This document shows positions 1 through 9,208 of a DNA stretch of 64,000 nucleotides, in pieces. The notes under the pieces were generated by a model. That model did not search any database, was not told the DNA's origin, and worked only from the letters and a program-made list of their open reading frames with translations. The stretch is from Adiantum capillus-veneris. Taxonomy: Eukaryota; Streptophyta; Polypodiopsida; Polypodiales; Pteridaceae. The stretch is from positions 88,378,587 to 88,442,586 of the forward strand of contig CM043966.1 in NCBI GenBank assembly GCA_014529385.2. Direction: 5' to 3'. Position 1 is the first letter of the stretch; each line of letters begins with the position of its first letter. Both the position numbers and the translations under genes were made by a program.

Positions 1-760
1 GCCACCAAGTTTCATCACATTTGGACAAAAATTGACCTCATATGCACCAAAAAACGCAAAGTCAGAGCATAGAGGCAATAATGGGCCATAGACCTACCAA
101 AACTTGTCCAAATCACATGAAACTTGCACAATATACTCATGAGCACATTGCCAAGCTATCTGTGTGGTCATATGTGAAAAATGATGAAATAGACATCCTA
201 CGCGTAGGATGTCTAAATGACATTTTTGGCCCCCAGCTTGCATTTTTCAGTTCCAGATCTCCTTAACACCTTCCTAAGCTCATATATCACATTCTCATCA
301 CATTTGGCCCCCAACACCTCCAAGATGCACTTTTTGAGCCTAAAAACACTACACATGCTCTTACCAACACCAATTCTTGTCCAAATCAAAATCCAAGAGC
401 AGAGCCATGTTCCACATGCCAAGAGCTTCCCCTAGAACCAACTTCAAGTAATTTTGATGAAAAATACATCCTACGTGTAGGATGTCTCCAGCATGATTTT
501 GACCTACTGTGCAAGAACTGACTTCATAGGGGCCATTAACATGGTGCAAGGAGCCTGTATATCAACTTTCAACCCATTTGAATATCATTTTTCCCCTGTT
601 GAGGACATCCTACCCAATTTGTGAGCCTAAAGCCTAAATCTGCCCAGAATTGCACTTTTTGATGCCCAAACCCAATTCCCATCACATAGCCAGGTTGCAC
701 AGGTCAAGGGCCACTAGCATACCAAGTTTCACCAAAAACAGGTAGGATGTCTAAATGATA
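1..760. repeat. Degenerate ~270-bp repeats with palindromes, in the presumed leader of E0
   Basis: Three related blocks share a core reading roughly AGGATGTCTAAATGA followed by T-rich sequence and GGCC or AGCC. The cores lie near 205, 476 and 743, so the period is about 270 bp. The first is a perfect 24-nt palindrome at 191-214 with half-site AGACATCCTACG. The second, at 466-485, is a 20-nt palindrome with one mismatch. Single half-sites occur near 605 and 743. The stretch precedes the E0 reading frame and is probably its untranslated leader. The 5' LTR and primer site would lie before the window. No gene is supported here. Confidence 0.5.
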
Positions 761-917
761 ATTTTTAGCCAGAAAGCTACTGTGAGCACATGAAGAGTTT
801 CCCTAATTCCTTTTAAGTTTTATTTTCAATTTTCAAGTCATTTAGATAGTTAGAACTCAGTTTCTTAGCTAATATGGAAAAAACGCTAACTTCGGACTAC
901 TGAGTGCAACAAGATCC

Positions 918-3900
918 ATGGCAGCCGCAAAATCACCTGCAAAGAAGAAGAGGATGACAATAAAAGACTACTTGGAAGAAGTAGAGCCATTTGTGATCCC
1001 AGAAGGAATTCTGAAGCCAACCAGCACATGGATTCAGGATGACTTGCTAGAGTCTAATGATTTGAAAATCTACCAAGGCGTATTCAAAGATCCTGAAGGA
1101 AATGCAGTGGAGCTACCCATGATACCACGGGAGCTCAATGAATTTGTTAGAAGCAAGATGGGAGATTACCTAGAAAAGCTGGATCTACACAACTACTTTG
1201 AAGCTTTGCCAACTGGGATTGACATCAAAAGAGTGTGGGAATTTGTAACCACTATCAAAGAAGATGGAGTGGCCAGAGTAACTCATCTGCAGGGCAAGCC
1301 AGATACCATGATTGTCATCACAAAGAGGGTGGTGGGAGCCGCACTAGACATCTCCAACAAGGGAGATAGTGTGACAAAGAGGAGAGATGAAGTCAAAGTC
1401 TACTCAGAAAAGAAGAACAACTACACATTTGAAGATATTGCAAACCCAAAAGTGGCTATCATGAGCCAACTCTACAACCAATACTTCCACATGTGTACAA
1501 AGCGGCCACAAAAGTATAGGATGCTACCTGGAGCCATTGCTACCACCTTCACCTTGGCAATGCAGAAGAGCAAACCAAAAGTGATCAATTATGCTGCTTA
1601 CATCCATGACAACCTGGTGAAGATGGGTAACAAAAACCCCACCTACATTGTACCTGGTGAGCTAATAAACGAAAGTGGTCTATGGAGCACTGCATGCCAA
1701 GGGAAACTGGCCAGAACCCTCTTCACAGAATGATTGGTAAAGCTGAAAGAAGATAAAGAAGAAGAACCTCCCAGGGAACCCAGAGTTGCCACACGTTTGA
1801 AGCACCAGTTAGAGACCGTGCTAGAAGAGCCACCAGAGTCAAAGAAAGGAAAGAAAGAAAGTCTACAAGTGCCAATCCAAGAGACCAAGTCACAGAAAGC
1901 GGCACGGCTCGAAAGACTGATGGAAAGCTTCAGAGACGAGAGATCACTCAAAGGAGATTTGATTAAGTTGTGGAAGCCGTCCCTTGAAGCCATGTCGGGA
2001 TCATCTCAAAGGGTGCACAGGGATCGGTTTGAAGACTACATAAAAAACTTTGAGATTTTAGATGCTACGATAGAGAATATCCCTAACATCCCATTTACAG
2101 AAGAATAAGTGGACGAAGTACGACGGCAACTGCTAGAAGAACAGGAAGGCCAAGAAAGGGAGATAAAAACCAAGGCAGACAGAGATTTCAAGAAGAAGCC
2201 ACCGAATCCACCGTCAAGCCCAGAGTCTAGCCCACCCCCATCACCACCTCCTCCTAGCCCTCCACAAACCCAACAAAAGGAGGATGAACAAGAAGATTCA
2301 AAGCAAGAGAAGAGCCAAGAGAAAGAGCAGAAAGAAGAAGCTGAACCGAAAGAGGAGAATCTAGATCCAAAAGAAAATAATTTCAAAATATTTATTGATC
2401 TTATAGCTGCGGGTTACTCTAGAGAAGAGGCAGCTACGGTGGGCTTTGAGTTGGCAAGCACAAGGCCCAAGGAACAGATGCAGAGCCTGCGGTTAGTGGA
2501 ATTGAAAGAGATGGCCACGAATACAGTGGACCTACAGCCACCAACCAATGATTGGGATGTGGTGATGCACAAGCTAACAGAGATCAGGGCTAGATCAATA
2601 GCAACTGAAAGTGAGATTGATAATCTCAAAACCAATGAAGTTCAGATCAAGGCTGAAGTCAACTCACTAAAAAGACAAAGCCAAGAGCATATGGACAAAC
2701 AAACAAAGCTGCAAGCTAGTTTGGACGCGGCATTACAAAAATGCCAGGAGATGGAACAAAAAAATCAAGCAGCCAAAAACAAGCTTCAAAGAGCTGAAGA
2801 AGAATAGAAGAAAATCAGCAACTCATTGACAGATGCAGAGACAGAAAGGGACAACCTGACTCTACAACTTGCTGAAGAGTCCAAAGAAGTGGAAACCCTG
2901 AGAAATGCCAAAGAAAACGTAGAGATAGAGCATGAAGAGAGCCAGGATGAAGTCATCGAGATGAAAGACCAGATGAAGTAAAAGATCAAACCATCCAAAG
3001 GCTACGAGCAACTTTGGACAAAGTCAGAGCTGCTAGCTCGACTCACACAACTTCAGAGACTGATTTATATGAAGAACAAATGAAGGAACTCCAAAAGGAG
3101 TTGACATTAGAGAAAAGACAAAGGCTGATGTTGGCCGAGGGGTCTCTGGTCATGCAAAACTGCCTGGAAGAAGAGAACAAAGCCATGAAGAATGAGTTAG
3201 AAGCCAGGATGGATGAGGATTTTCAAAGATGGCAAGCAGAAAATGAAGCCATCAAGAGAAAGCTCGAGGAGGCGGAGAAAATCAATGCCGATCTGAACGA
3301 CCTTCTAGTAAACATGGGAGAGCAAGCGGAAGCGGAAAAGAAGACACTTCAGAAGCAGATAGAAGAGCTGAGAGACCAACAGCAAACGGAAGAGCAGCAA
3401 TTTAGCACCGGGCCAATAGCAATGGAGGGGATCGACATAGAGAATGTGTTAGATCCAGTGGACACCACCATGCAAGAGGAAATCCTTGTGGGACCCTCAC
3501 AAGATCCCCACGATCTGACACATGAAGAGGAAGAAAAGCTACAGAAGGCCATAGAAGCGACAGTAAAACACACAGCCAGAGAAGCATTGGAGTGGGAGCA
3601 GAGGGTGTTTTAAGTCGATGATTATTCAGAAGATAGATGCCAGTAACCTTCGGCATGAATGGCTACAGCCCTCTCCCCCATATCCTCTGCTAAAGTATGA
3701 AGCTGCTACGATCAACAAATGAATAAAAGAGGAGCCAACAGTGCCAATGTACAAAGCAGATATCTCCAAACCTGAAGGGGTCAAGCTGATAGTAGATTCT
3801 CAGCCCAGGTGGAGAAAGGCACGGCTCACAAAATATCCGCAATATCTAATCCATCTGGTAGAGGCACCTAAAGTGATCAGAGATAACCTCAGTTTCTACC

Positions 3901-4387
3901 CTCTACGAAGGATGAGAACATGGAAAGCCCACGAGATATTGCAGAGAAGCCAACCCACTTGGCTCAATTACCCAAAGCTGTCAAGCTTGAAGGTAGGCGA
4001 GAGAATAAGTGAGCAATACATGGTGAAAACCCTAACAGGCGCCATCAAATTGTTCACTGGCTCGCCTAACCTATCTTGCATCATGATGAGAAATATATGT
4101 AAAACCCTTTTGGCAGTCTTCGAAACATTCAAACCAGGCCAGGCAACATATAGTATCTTCAAGATACATACAGATGTGCATACGATCTGTCTGGTCAGCC
4201 TTCTCACGAGGTGATACATGCACTGTATCAAAGAATTATTTTTTTTCCTTCTTATCACCTCCAGGCCTTTGAAGAAGCCTTCTACACCGGCTTCTTCACA
4301 ATCAACACAGATATATTCGGCCTGACGCTACTGGCTCAGCATGCGAGATATGAGTCCCTTCTCAAGATGAGAGAAAGCCTACACTGA
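918..4387 (+). pseudogene. Broken coiled-coil-rich protein of LTR element E0 (gag-like or cargo ORF)
   Basis: The ATG at 918 opens a frame readable for over 1,100 codons, broken by stops at 1731 (TGA), 2106 (TAA), 2805 (TAG) and 3720 (TGA) and by frameshifts near 2985, 3614 and about 4180. In order it shows a basic start, a compact N-terminal module (918-1730), a charged segment, a proline-rich stretch (about 2199-2270, with SPPPSPPPPSPP), a long Glu/Lys/Gln-rich coiled coil (about 2280-3560), and a C-terminal module ending LKMRESLH. I see no zinc knuckle, protease, RT, RNase H or integrase motif. It lies directly before a polypurine tract and LTR-like start, so it occupies the internal region of an LTR element. 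It may be a diverged gag or a captured host gene. I do not recognise the family. The uniform decay suggests it was once translated as one protein. Confidence 0.6.
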
Positions 4388-4424
4388 AGAAGCAGCTCAA
4401 CTGCCATGTCGGGGACAACATGAA

Positions 4425-4439
4425 CAAGGAGGGGGGGAG
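4425..4439 (+). promoter_or_regulatory. Polypurine tract of E0
   Basis: The purine run AAGGAGGGGGGGAG lies directly before TGTTAGCAGC. This is the usual arrangement for the plus-strand primer site at the border of a 3' LTR. It sits about 40 bp after the end of the decayed reading frame. Confidence 0.65.
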
Positions 4440-4917
4440 TGTTAGCAGCTGGACACACCCTACGGAGCTCGGTGGAATATTGTTTTTTGTAACTATTCTT
4501 TGAGAAAACCCGACATTTCACCTTTGTAAATAGTGGGGCTTACAGAAGCTTCCAGATTGTATCCCATTTTTGAGATTTAGATTGAGTACATGGTTAAATT
4601 GGAACATTAGGGTTTGAGATTGTAAGGTATTTATACTACTTTTGACCTTAATGAAAAAAACTTTGTCATTTTTAAAAAGTTATGTCTGTGAGTGAGCGTA
4701 CTGTGTACGAGAGAGAGTGGGAGTTTCATCTTGACGCTACACGCTGTGAGCGGGATGAAAACACACACAGTGCCTCTATAACGACCCGCCACACATTCTT
4801 GGAAAGATACACACACACTATGGGGCACCACTCGGCTTAGACAACACACCTGGCCGAGACAGGGAACACACCTCTGGAGTGAGAGGAGAGAAACTATCCA
4901 CTTGTCCACTCCACACA

Positions 4918-4956
<39 letters not shown>

Positions 4957-4965
4957 AAAAAACTC
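4440..4965 (+). mobile_element. Probable 3' LTR of E0 (end not fixed)
   Basis: It begins TGTTAGCAGC immediately after the polypurine tract. A TATA-like TATTTATAC lies near 4628, followed by an A-rich stretch that could hold the polyadenylation signal. The second LTR is outside the window, so the 3' border cannot be placed. I stop at the CA microsatellite as a working limit. The following DNA, to about 5748, shows no gene. Confidence 0.45.
4912..4955. repeat. (CA)n microsatellite
   Basis: About 44 bp of nearly uninterrupted CA dinucleotides. Cysteine/valine-rich frames on the other strand here are artefacts of the repeat. Confidence 0.95.
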
Positions 4966-5748
4966 AGCTCAAAAGAGGAGAATTTCTGATGTTTAGATAC
5001 AAATGAGCTTGGGCCAACACCAATGGGGCAAACAGCTCACACAATATGGGTAAAAGATACCAGATACAATCACAAATTGGAGAAGAAGCTTCACTCACCG
5101 GAGAAGATTACACAGAAAAACAGCAGAAAAAGAGTGAGTAATTTGGCAAAATGGACAGCGCCATCGCGTCCGGAACGGCCCAAAACCCCAATTTACAATG
5201 TCAAAGTGCTCAAATCCGACATCGGATGAGCAGTTTACGGCCAAAACAGGCTCCAAAAACCCAAAAAACACACCTGCGGCTGTTCCTCCTCTCTTCTCCA
5301 CGTTTTTTCTGGTCTTCTCTCAGTTTTTTCAGTTCCCACACTTAGATTTTTTAGTTGGGCACCCTTGGCCTTTTAGATGACCTCAAACGGACCCCGAACA
5401 GGCCAAAAACTGACCTCGCAGTGCATAGTTGTCACCTTTTTGCATCATTCGCACACCTGGCACTCAGCTTTTTTCCAATAATGCACCTCTCCACCACGTG
5501 AAGTGGCCCCAAAAAAAGGTCCTCATGATGACCTTTCTGCATAATTCTCACAAGCAAACACCCACGTTGTGTCCGTCCTCATCTGCGTGCAAATATTGAC
5601 CTCGTTCGCCCTCCTGACGCCACTAGATGCCATCTGACGCACCTGCTGGCCTCACGTCGTCGGCCCGCGGATAGCTTTCTTGAGAAGTTTTACGCGCTAC
5701 CAACTCCTCCTTATTGTAGAAAAACACAATGGTACTAGTAACGATGAA
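4966..5748. other. No gene seen between E0 and TAT1
   Basis: The sequence is moderately GC-rich with short open frames that show no recognisable domain. It may contain the end of the E0 LTR and the missing outer part of the TAT1 3' LTR. I see no target-site duplication here. Confidence 0.4.
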
Positions 5749-5898
5749 AATCGATGCACTATGTACATGGTGTCCTACCTGTACACATGTGGGCCCCACG
5801 TAACCACCTGGCTCTGGAAAATGGGCAATACTTTATTTGATGCACCATGCATGGGTATGTATATATACGCAATCCCTTGCTCCAAAAAACTCCTGACA
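5749..5898 (-). mobile_element. TAT1 3' LTR (shared part)
   Basis: 150 bp nearly identical to 12230-12379, beginning TGTCAGGAG on the minus strand. On the internal side lies a purine-rich tract, AGGGGATGGGCAAATTA on the minus strand, consistent with a polypurine tract. Similarity to the 5' copy stops abruptly at 5749. Confidence 0.7.
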
Positions 5899-5926
5899 TA
5901 ATTTGCCCATCCCCTAGCCTGCTAGA

Positions 5927-8900
5927 TCATTCATGATCAGCAGCAGCAAAGAGAGATATGAGACTCGCCGCATCACAAGTCTCCTCATCCTTCACCAACA
6001 TTTCTTGCTCCACCGACAACTCATCTTGCTCCACCATCATCAATCTAGCATGATACAATTTAAGACGCAATCCATTTACCCTTGACTTATGTAGAACACC
6101 ATCCAGGTTAGCCAGCTGATATGTGCCATTTGGAAAACACTCTACTACCTTGAAAGGGCCTTCCCACTTAATTTGAAACTTCTTTTGGAAGGTGTTGTCC
6201 AGCTTACTGTTGTAGCGCAAAACCAAGTCATGTTGCTTGATACCCTTACTTTTGACCTTTTCATTTATCTTTGTCAAAGCCTTATCCTGCATCTGCCCAT
6301 AATGCTCCAATGCGCTCATCCTATCCAACTGGACCTCTTGTAACTGCAAGAGCCTCTCTTTGAATGCATCACTAGGCGGCCCAAGCAACTTCTCTAACAT
6401 CTTGACCGCAAGCAACTCTACCTCCACAGGCAATAGTGCTTCCTTTCCATACACCAAATAAAATGGAGTAAACCCTGTACCTGTCTTCACCGAAGTACGG
6501 TAAGCCCATAATGCACTAGGAAATTCCAAATCCCAATTCTTTCCTTGGTGCTCTGTCACTTTCGAAAGAATCTGTACCAACTCACCATTGAATCTTTCAT
6601 TCAAGCCATTATTACACTGCGGGTAATAAGGAGTGGTATGCTGGTGCCTAATCTTCATCTTTGCACATAAAAAATCTAGCAGTTTAGCTCTAAAGCCAGG
6701 CCCCTTATCTGAAAGTAACTCCAGTGGCACCCCAAACTTGCAACATATTTCATCATACACAAATTTTTCCACATCCTTTGCAGTGATCTGTTTTACTGCT
6801 ATAGCCTCTGCCCATCTAGAGAGATAGTCCACTGCCGTCAAAATATAGCTTTTTCCCCTGCTTGTGATAGGTAACGGGCCTATTGCATCAATTCCCCACT
6901 TTTCAAACACATCAAACGCCATAATGGTTTTTCGTAGCTCTGGCTTCCACACTCTCTTCCCAAATGCTTGACACGTATTGCAAGACCTACACCAATGGTG
7001 AACATCCTTGTGCAAACTAGGCCATACATACCCCTCTTGCAAAATCTTATGCAAGGTGATCTTTAGAGCAAAATGGCCACCACATGCGCCTTCGTGATTC
7101 TCTTCCAACACTCTGTAAAGCTCCTCCCGCCAAGGTACACGTCTCAACACGAGATCAGCCCCTTTCATGTATAAGACATCACCAATCAATTTGTACCTGT
7201 ATGCTCTACGCACAAAGCCATACTTCTTAGACTTCTGAATCTCCTTTGGAATGATTCCTGTTAGCAAAAACTCCTCTTCTTGAGCCAAACTTTCCCGGCC
7301 ATGATAAAGAGGTAAAGTGGTCCTCAACACAAATAGCTCCCCAATCATGCCTTGAGCTGCTTCATGTGCCTCTCCATTTAGAGCACGTTCAATGTGTCTG
7401 ATACTCCATGCTTCAAACTTTTTTAAGAGGCCTTTAATTCTGAAGCACATTTCCTTCAATGAGGTGTTCTTGCTCTTCCACACACCCAGCACTTGCTTCA
7501 CCACTAACAAGGCATCACCTTTTATGCTCAACCTTCGAACCCCATGCTTCAAACAAATGTGTAATCCGGCTTCCAATGTAGCATATTCAGCCTCATTGTT
7601 ACTATGAGCATCCAATTTGAACCCTCTCTTGCATACTAGCTTCCCCTTTGGATCATAAAGTGCTATACCCCCTGAAGCTGCATCATGGCTCTTTCTGTAT
7701 GAACCATCAAAGAACAACACATGTGCAGTGCTGATCTGTGGCACTTCTTCAACTACCTTTCTCACCACCTCTTCCTTAACAATAAGGGGATTCTCCTTGT
7801 AGGTCAACAAATCAGCTAGGGTAGCCCTTGTACTATCTTCCACTAGAAAAGAGAACTCAAACTCTTGCAGCTCAATTACCCATTTCTTCACCACATTTGA
7901 CATGTTAATACCATTAATTAACTGTGGCAAAAAGGCATAACTCGTCAAGAAAACAAAAGGCCATGGTAGCAAGTAATGACGAAATCGTCGACAAGCAAAT
8001 ATTACACTGGCCATCACTAGCTCTACTTCCGATAACTTTCTCTCCGCTACCAACTTTACTCGGCTTGCACAATACACTGGCCTCATATAATGGCTGCCCT
8101 TCCCCTTTTGCAATAGCATGGCTCCAATGGCATCATCCCCTACTGATGGATTTACATAAAAAACTTTCTCCCAATCAGGAGCCTGCATGGCTGACAACCC
8201 CCCTAACACCTCTTTCACCTCTTGAAACACTTCTTCACACTTGTCATCCCATTGCAATGGATCATGCTTTGCCACTTGCTGTAATGGATAAAAAAGCTGC
8301 GAAGACAATGGAATAAACCGTGCCATGTACTTCACTTTGTGTATAAAGGTTGCCAATTGCTTCGTACTCATAGGTGATGGAAGAAGAATAATAGACTTCA
8401 CCTTATCTGGATCAGCCTCAATGCCATTTTCTGACACCATATGGCCCAATAGCTTCACCCTTGGCTGTGCTAGATGACATTTCTTTGGATTTAGTTGTCC
8501 TCCACATTCATCATATCGAGCCAATACCATCTGCAGCTTCTCATGGTGTTCAGCCCTACTGCTATAAACACAGAAGTCATCCATAAAAGCCTTAACACAA
8601 CTACCAATGAATGGTTCCAGCACCCAATTTGCTCTTTCTTGATAGAAAGATGGTCCATTTGACAACCCAAACGGCAACACTGTGTAGCAATAGCAGCCCC
8701 ATGGCGTAATAAATGATGTCTTTGTGCGGTCTTTAAGAGCAATCTTCAATTGAAAATAGCCTGAAAAACCATCACACACACTGTACCTCTCAGAACCTGC
8801 CACTGAATCCAAGATCTGATCGATGAATGGAAGAGGATATGGGTTCTTCTTAGTGTCTGCGTTTAAGGGTTTAAAATCTACACAAATTCTCCACTTCCCA

Positions 8901-9202
8901 TCCTTCTTTGGACTGACTACTACTGGACTCACCCATTTTGTGGTCTCCACTGGAACTATGAACCCTGCCTTCAATAACTTGTCCACCTCTACCCGCAAGG
9001 CTTCCATTTGCTCTTGACCCATCCTTCTTAGCCTTTGACGCACTGGCTTAGCACCTTCTTTCAGCTCTATATGCATCTCTTCACCCTTGAACCCTCTGAT
9101 CTCTTCATATGAAGTAATGAACAAATCAGGAAAACTAGCAAGCATATGCAAAAATATATCCTTCTCCATAGCTGAGAGGTCTCCACTAATCATTTGCGTC
9201 AT
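5927..9202 (-). CDS. TAT1 pol: RT, RNase H, second RNase H, integrase
   Basis: 1091 codons copying element RNA into DNA and integrating it. RT spans about residues 60-260, with catalytic Asp144 (CDGFSGYFQL) and an FMDD box at 206-209 in place of the usual YxDD. The first RNase H (about 345-440) looks inactive, with YVNPS where a catalytic Asp is expected. A second RNase H (about 493-625) has Asp499 (FFDGS), Glu537 (NNEAEY) and Asp563. The usual last Asp is replaced around EAHEAA. Integrase has a zinc finger (His703, His710, Cys741, Cys744) and Asp772, Asp832, Glu869. No chromodomain is visible. The frame is open throughout but follows an in-frame TAG (9209-9211) after the gag-protease frame. 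The first ATG lies two codons downstream, so expression would need readthrough, reinitiation, or a lost sense codon. Confidence 0.9.
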   Translation of the reverse strand: MTQMISGDLSAMEKDIFLHMLASFPDLFITSYEEIRGFKGEEMHIELKEGAKPVRQRLRRMGQEQMEALRVEVDKLLKAGFIVPVETTKWVSPVVVSPKKDGKWRICVDFKPLNADTKKNPYPLPFIDQILDSVAGSERYSVCDGFSGYFQLKIALKDRTKTSFITPWGCYCYTVLPFGLSNGPSFYQERANWVLEPFIGSCVKAFMDDFCVYSSRAEHHEKLQMVLARYDECGGQLNPKKCHLAQPRVKLLGHMVSENGIEADPDKVKSIILLPSPMSTKQLATFIHKVKYMARFIPLSSQLFYPLQQVAKHDPLQWDDKCEEVFQEVKEVLGGLSAMQAPDWEKVFYVNPSVGDDAIGAMLLQKGKGSHYMRPVYCASRVKLVAERKLSEVELVMASVIFACRRFRHYLLPWPFVFLTSYAFLPQLINGINMSNVVKKWVIELQEFEFSFLVEDSTRATLADLLTYKENPLIVKEEVVRKVVEEVPQISTAHVLFFDGSYRKSHDAASGGIALYDPKGKLVCKRGFKLDAHSNNEAEYATLEAGLHICLKHGVRRLSIKGDALLVVKQVLGVWKSKNTSLKEMCFRIKGLLKKFEAWSIRHIERALNGEAHEAAQGMIGELFVLRTTLPLYHGRESLAQEEEFLLTGIIPKEIQKSKKYGFVRRAYRYKLIGDVLYMKGADLVLRRVPWREELYRVLEENHEGACGGHFALKITLHKILQEGYVWPSLHKDVHHWCRSCNTCQAFGKRVWKPELRKTIMAFDVFEKWGIDAIGPLPITSRGKSYILTAVDYLSRWAEAIAVKQITAKDVEKFVYDEICCKFGVPLELLSDKGPGFRAKLLDFLCAKMKIRHQHTTPYYPQCNNGLNERFNGELVQILSKVTEHQGKNWDLEFPSALWAYRTSVKTGTGFTPFYLVYGKEALLPVEVELLAVKMLEKLLGPPSDAFKERLLQLQEVQLDRMSALEHYGQMQDKALTKINEKVKSKGIKQHDLVLRYNSKLDNTFQKKFQIKWEGPFKVVECFPNGTYQLANLDGVLHKSRVNGLRLKLYHARLMMVEQDELSVEQEMLVKDEETCDAASLISLFAAADHE

Positions 9203-9208
9203 TAATTC

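Noticed and set aside
4211-4264. Apparent 54-bp intron with GT...TTTTTTTTCC...CAG at the end of the E0 frame
   Set aside because: The 4265 frame reads straight back through this stretch as protein-like sequence (HALYQRI, PSYHLQAFEEAF), and splicing would put the downstream part out of frame. A simple frameshift near 4180 explains it better.
4631-4954. Minus-strand 107-codon frame starting MCVCVCVC
   Set aside because: It is produced by the CA microsatellite and has no domain.
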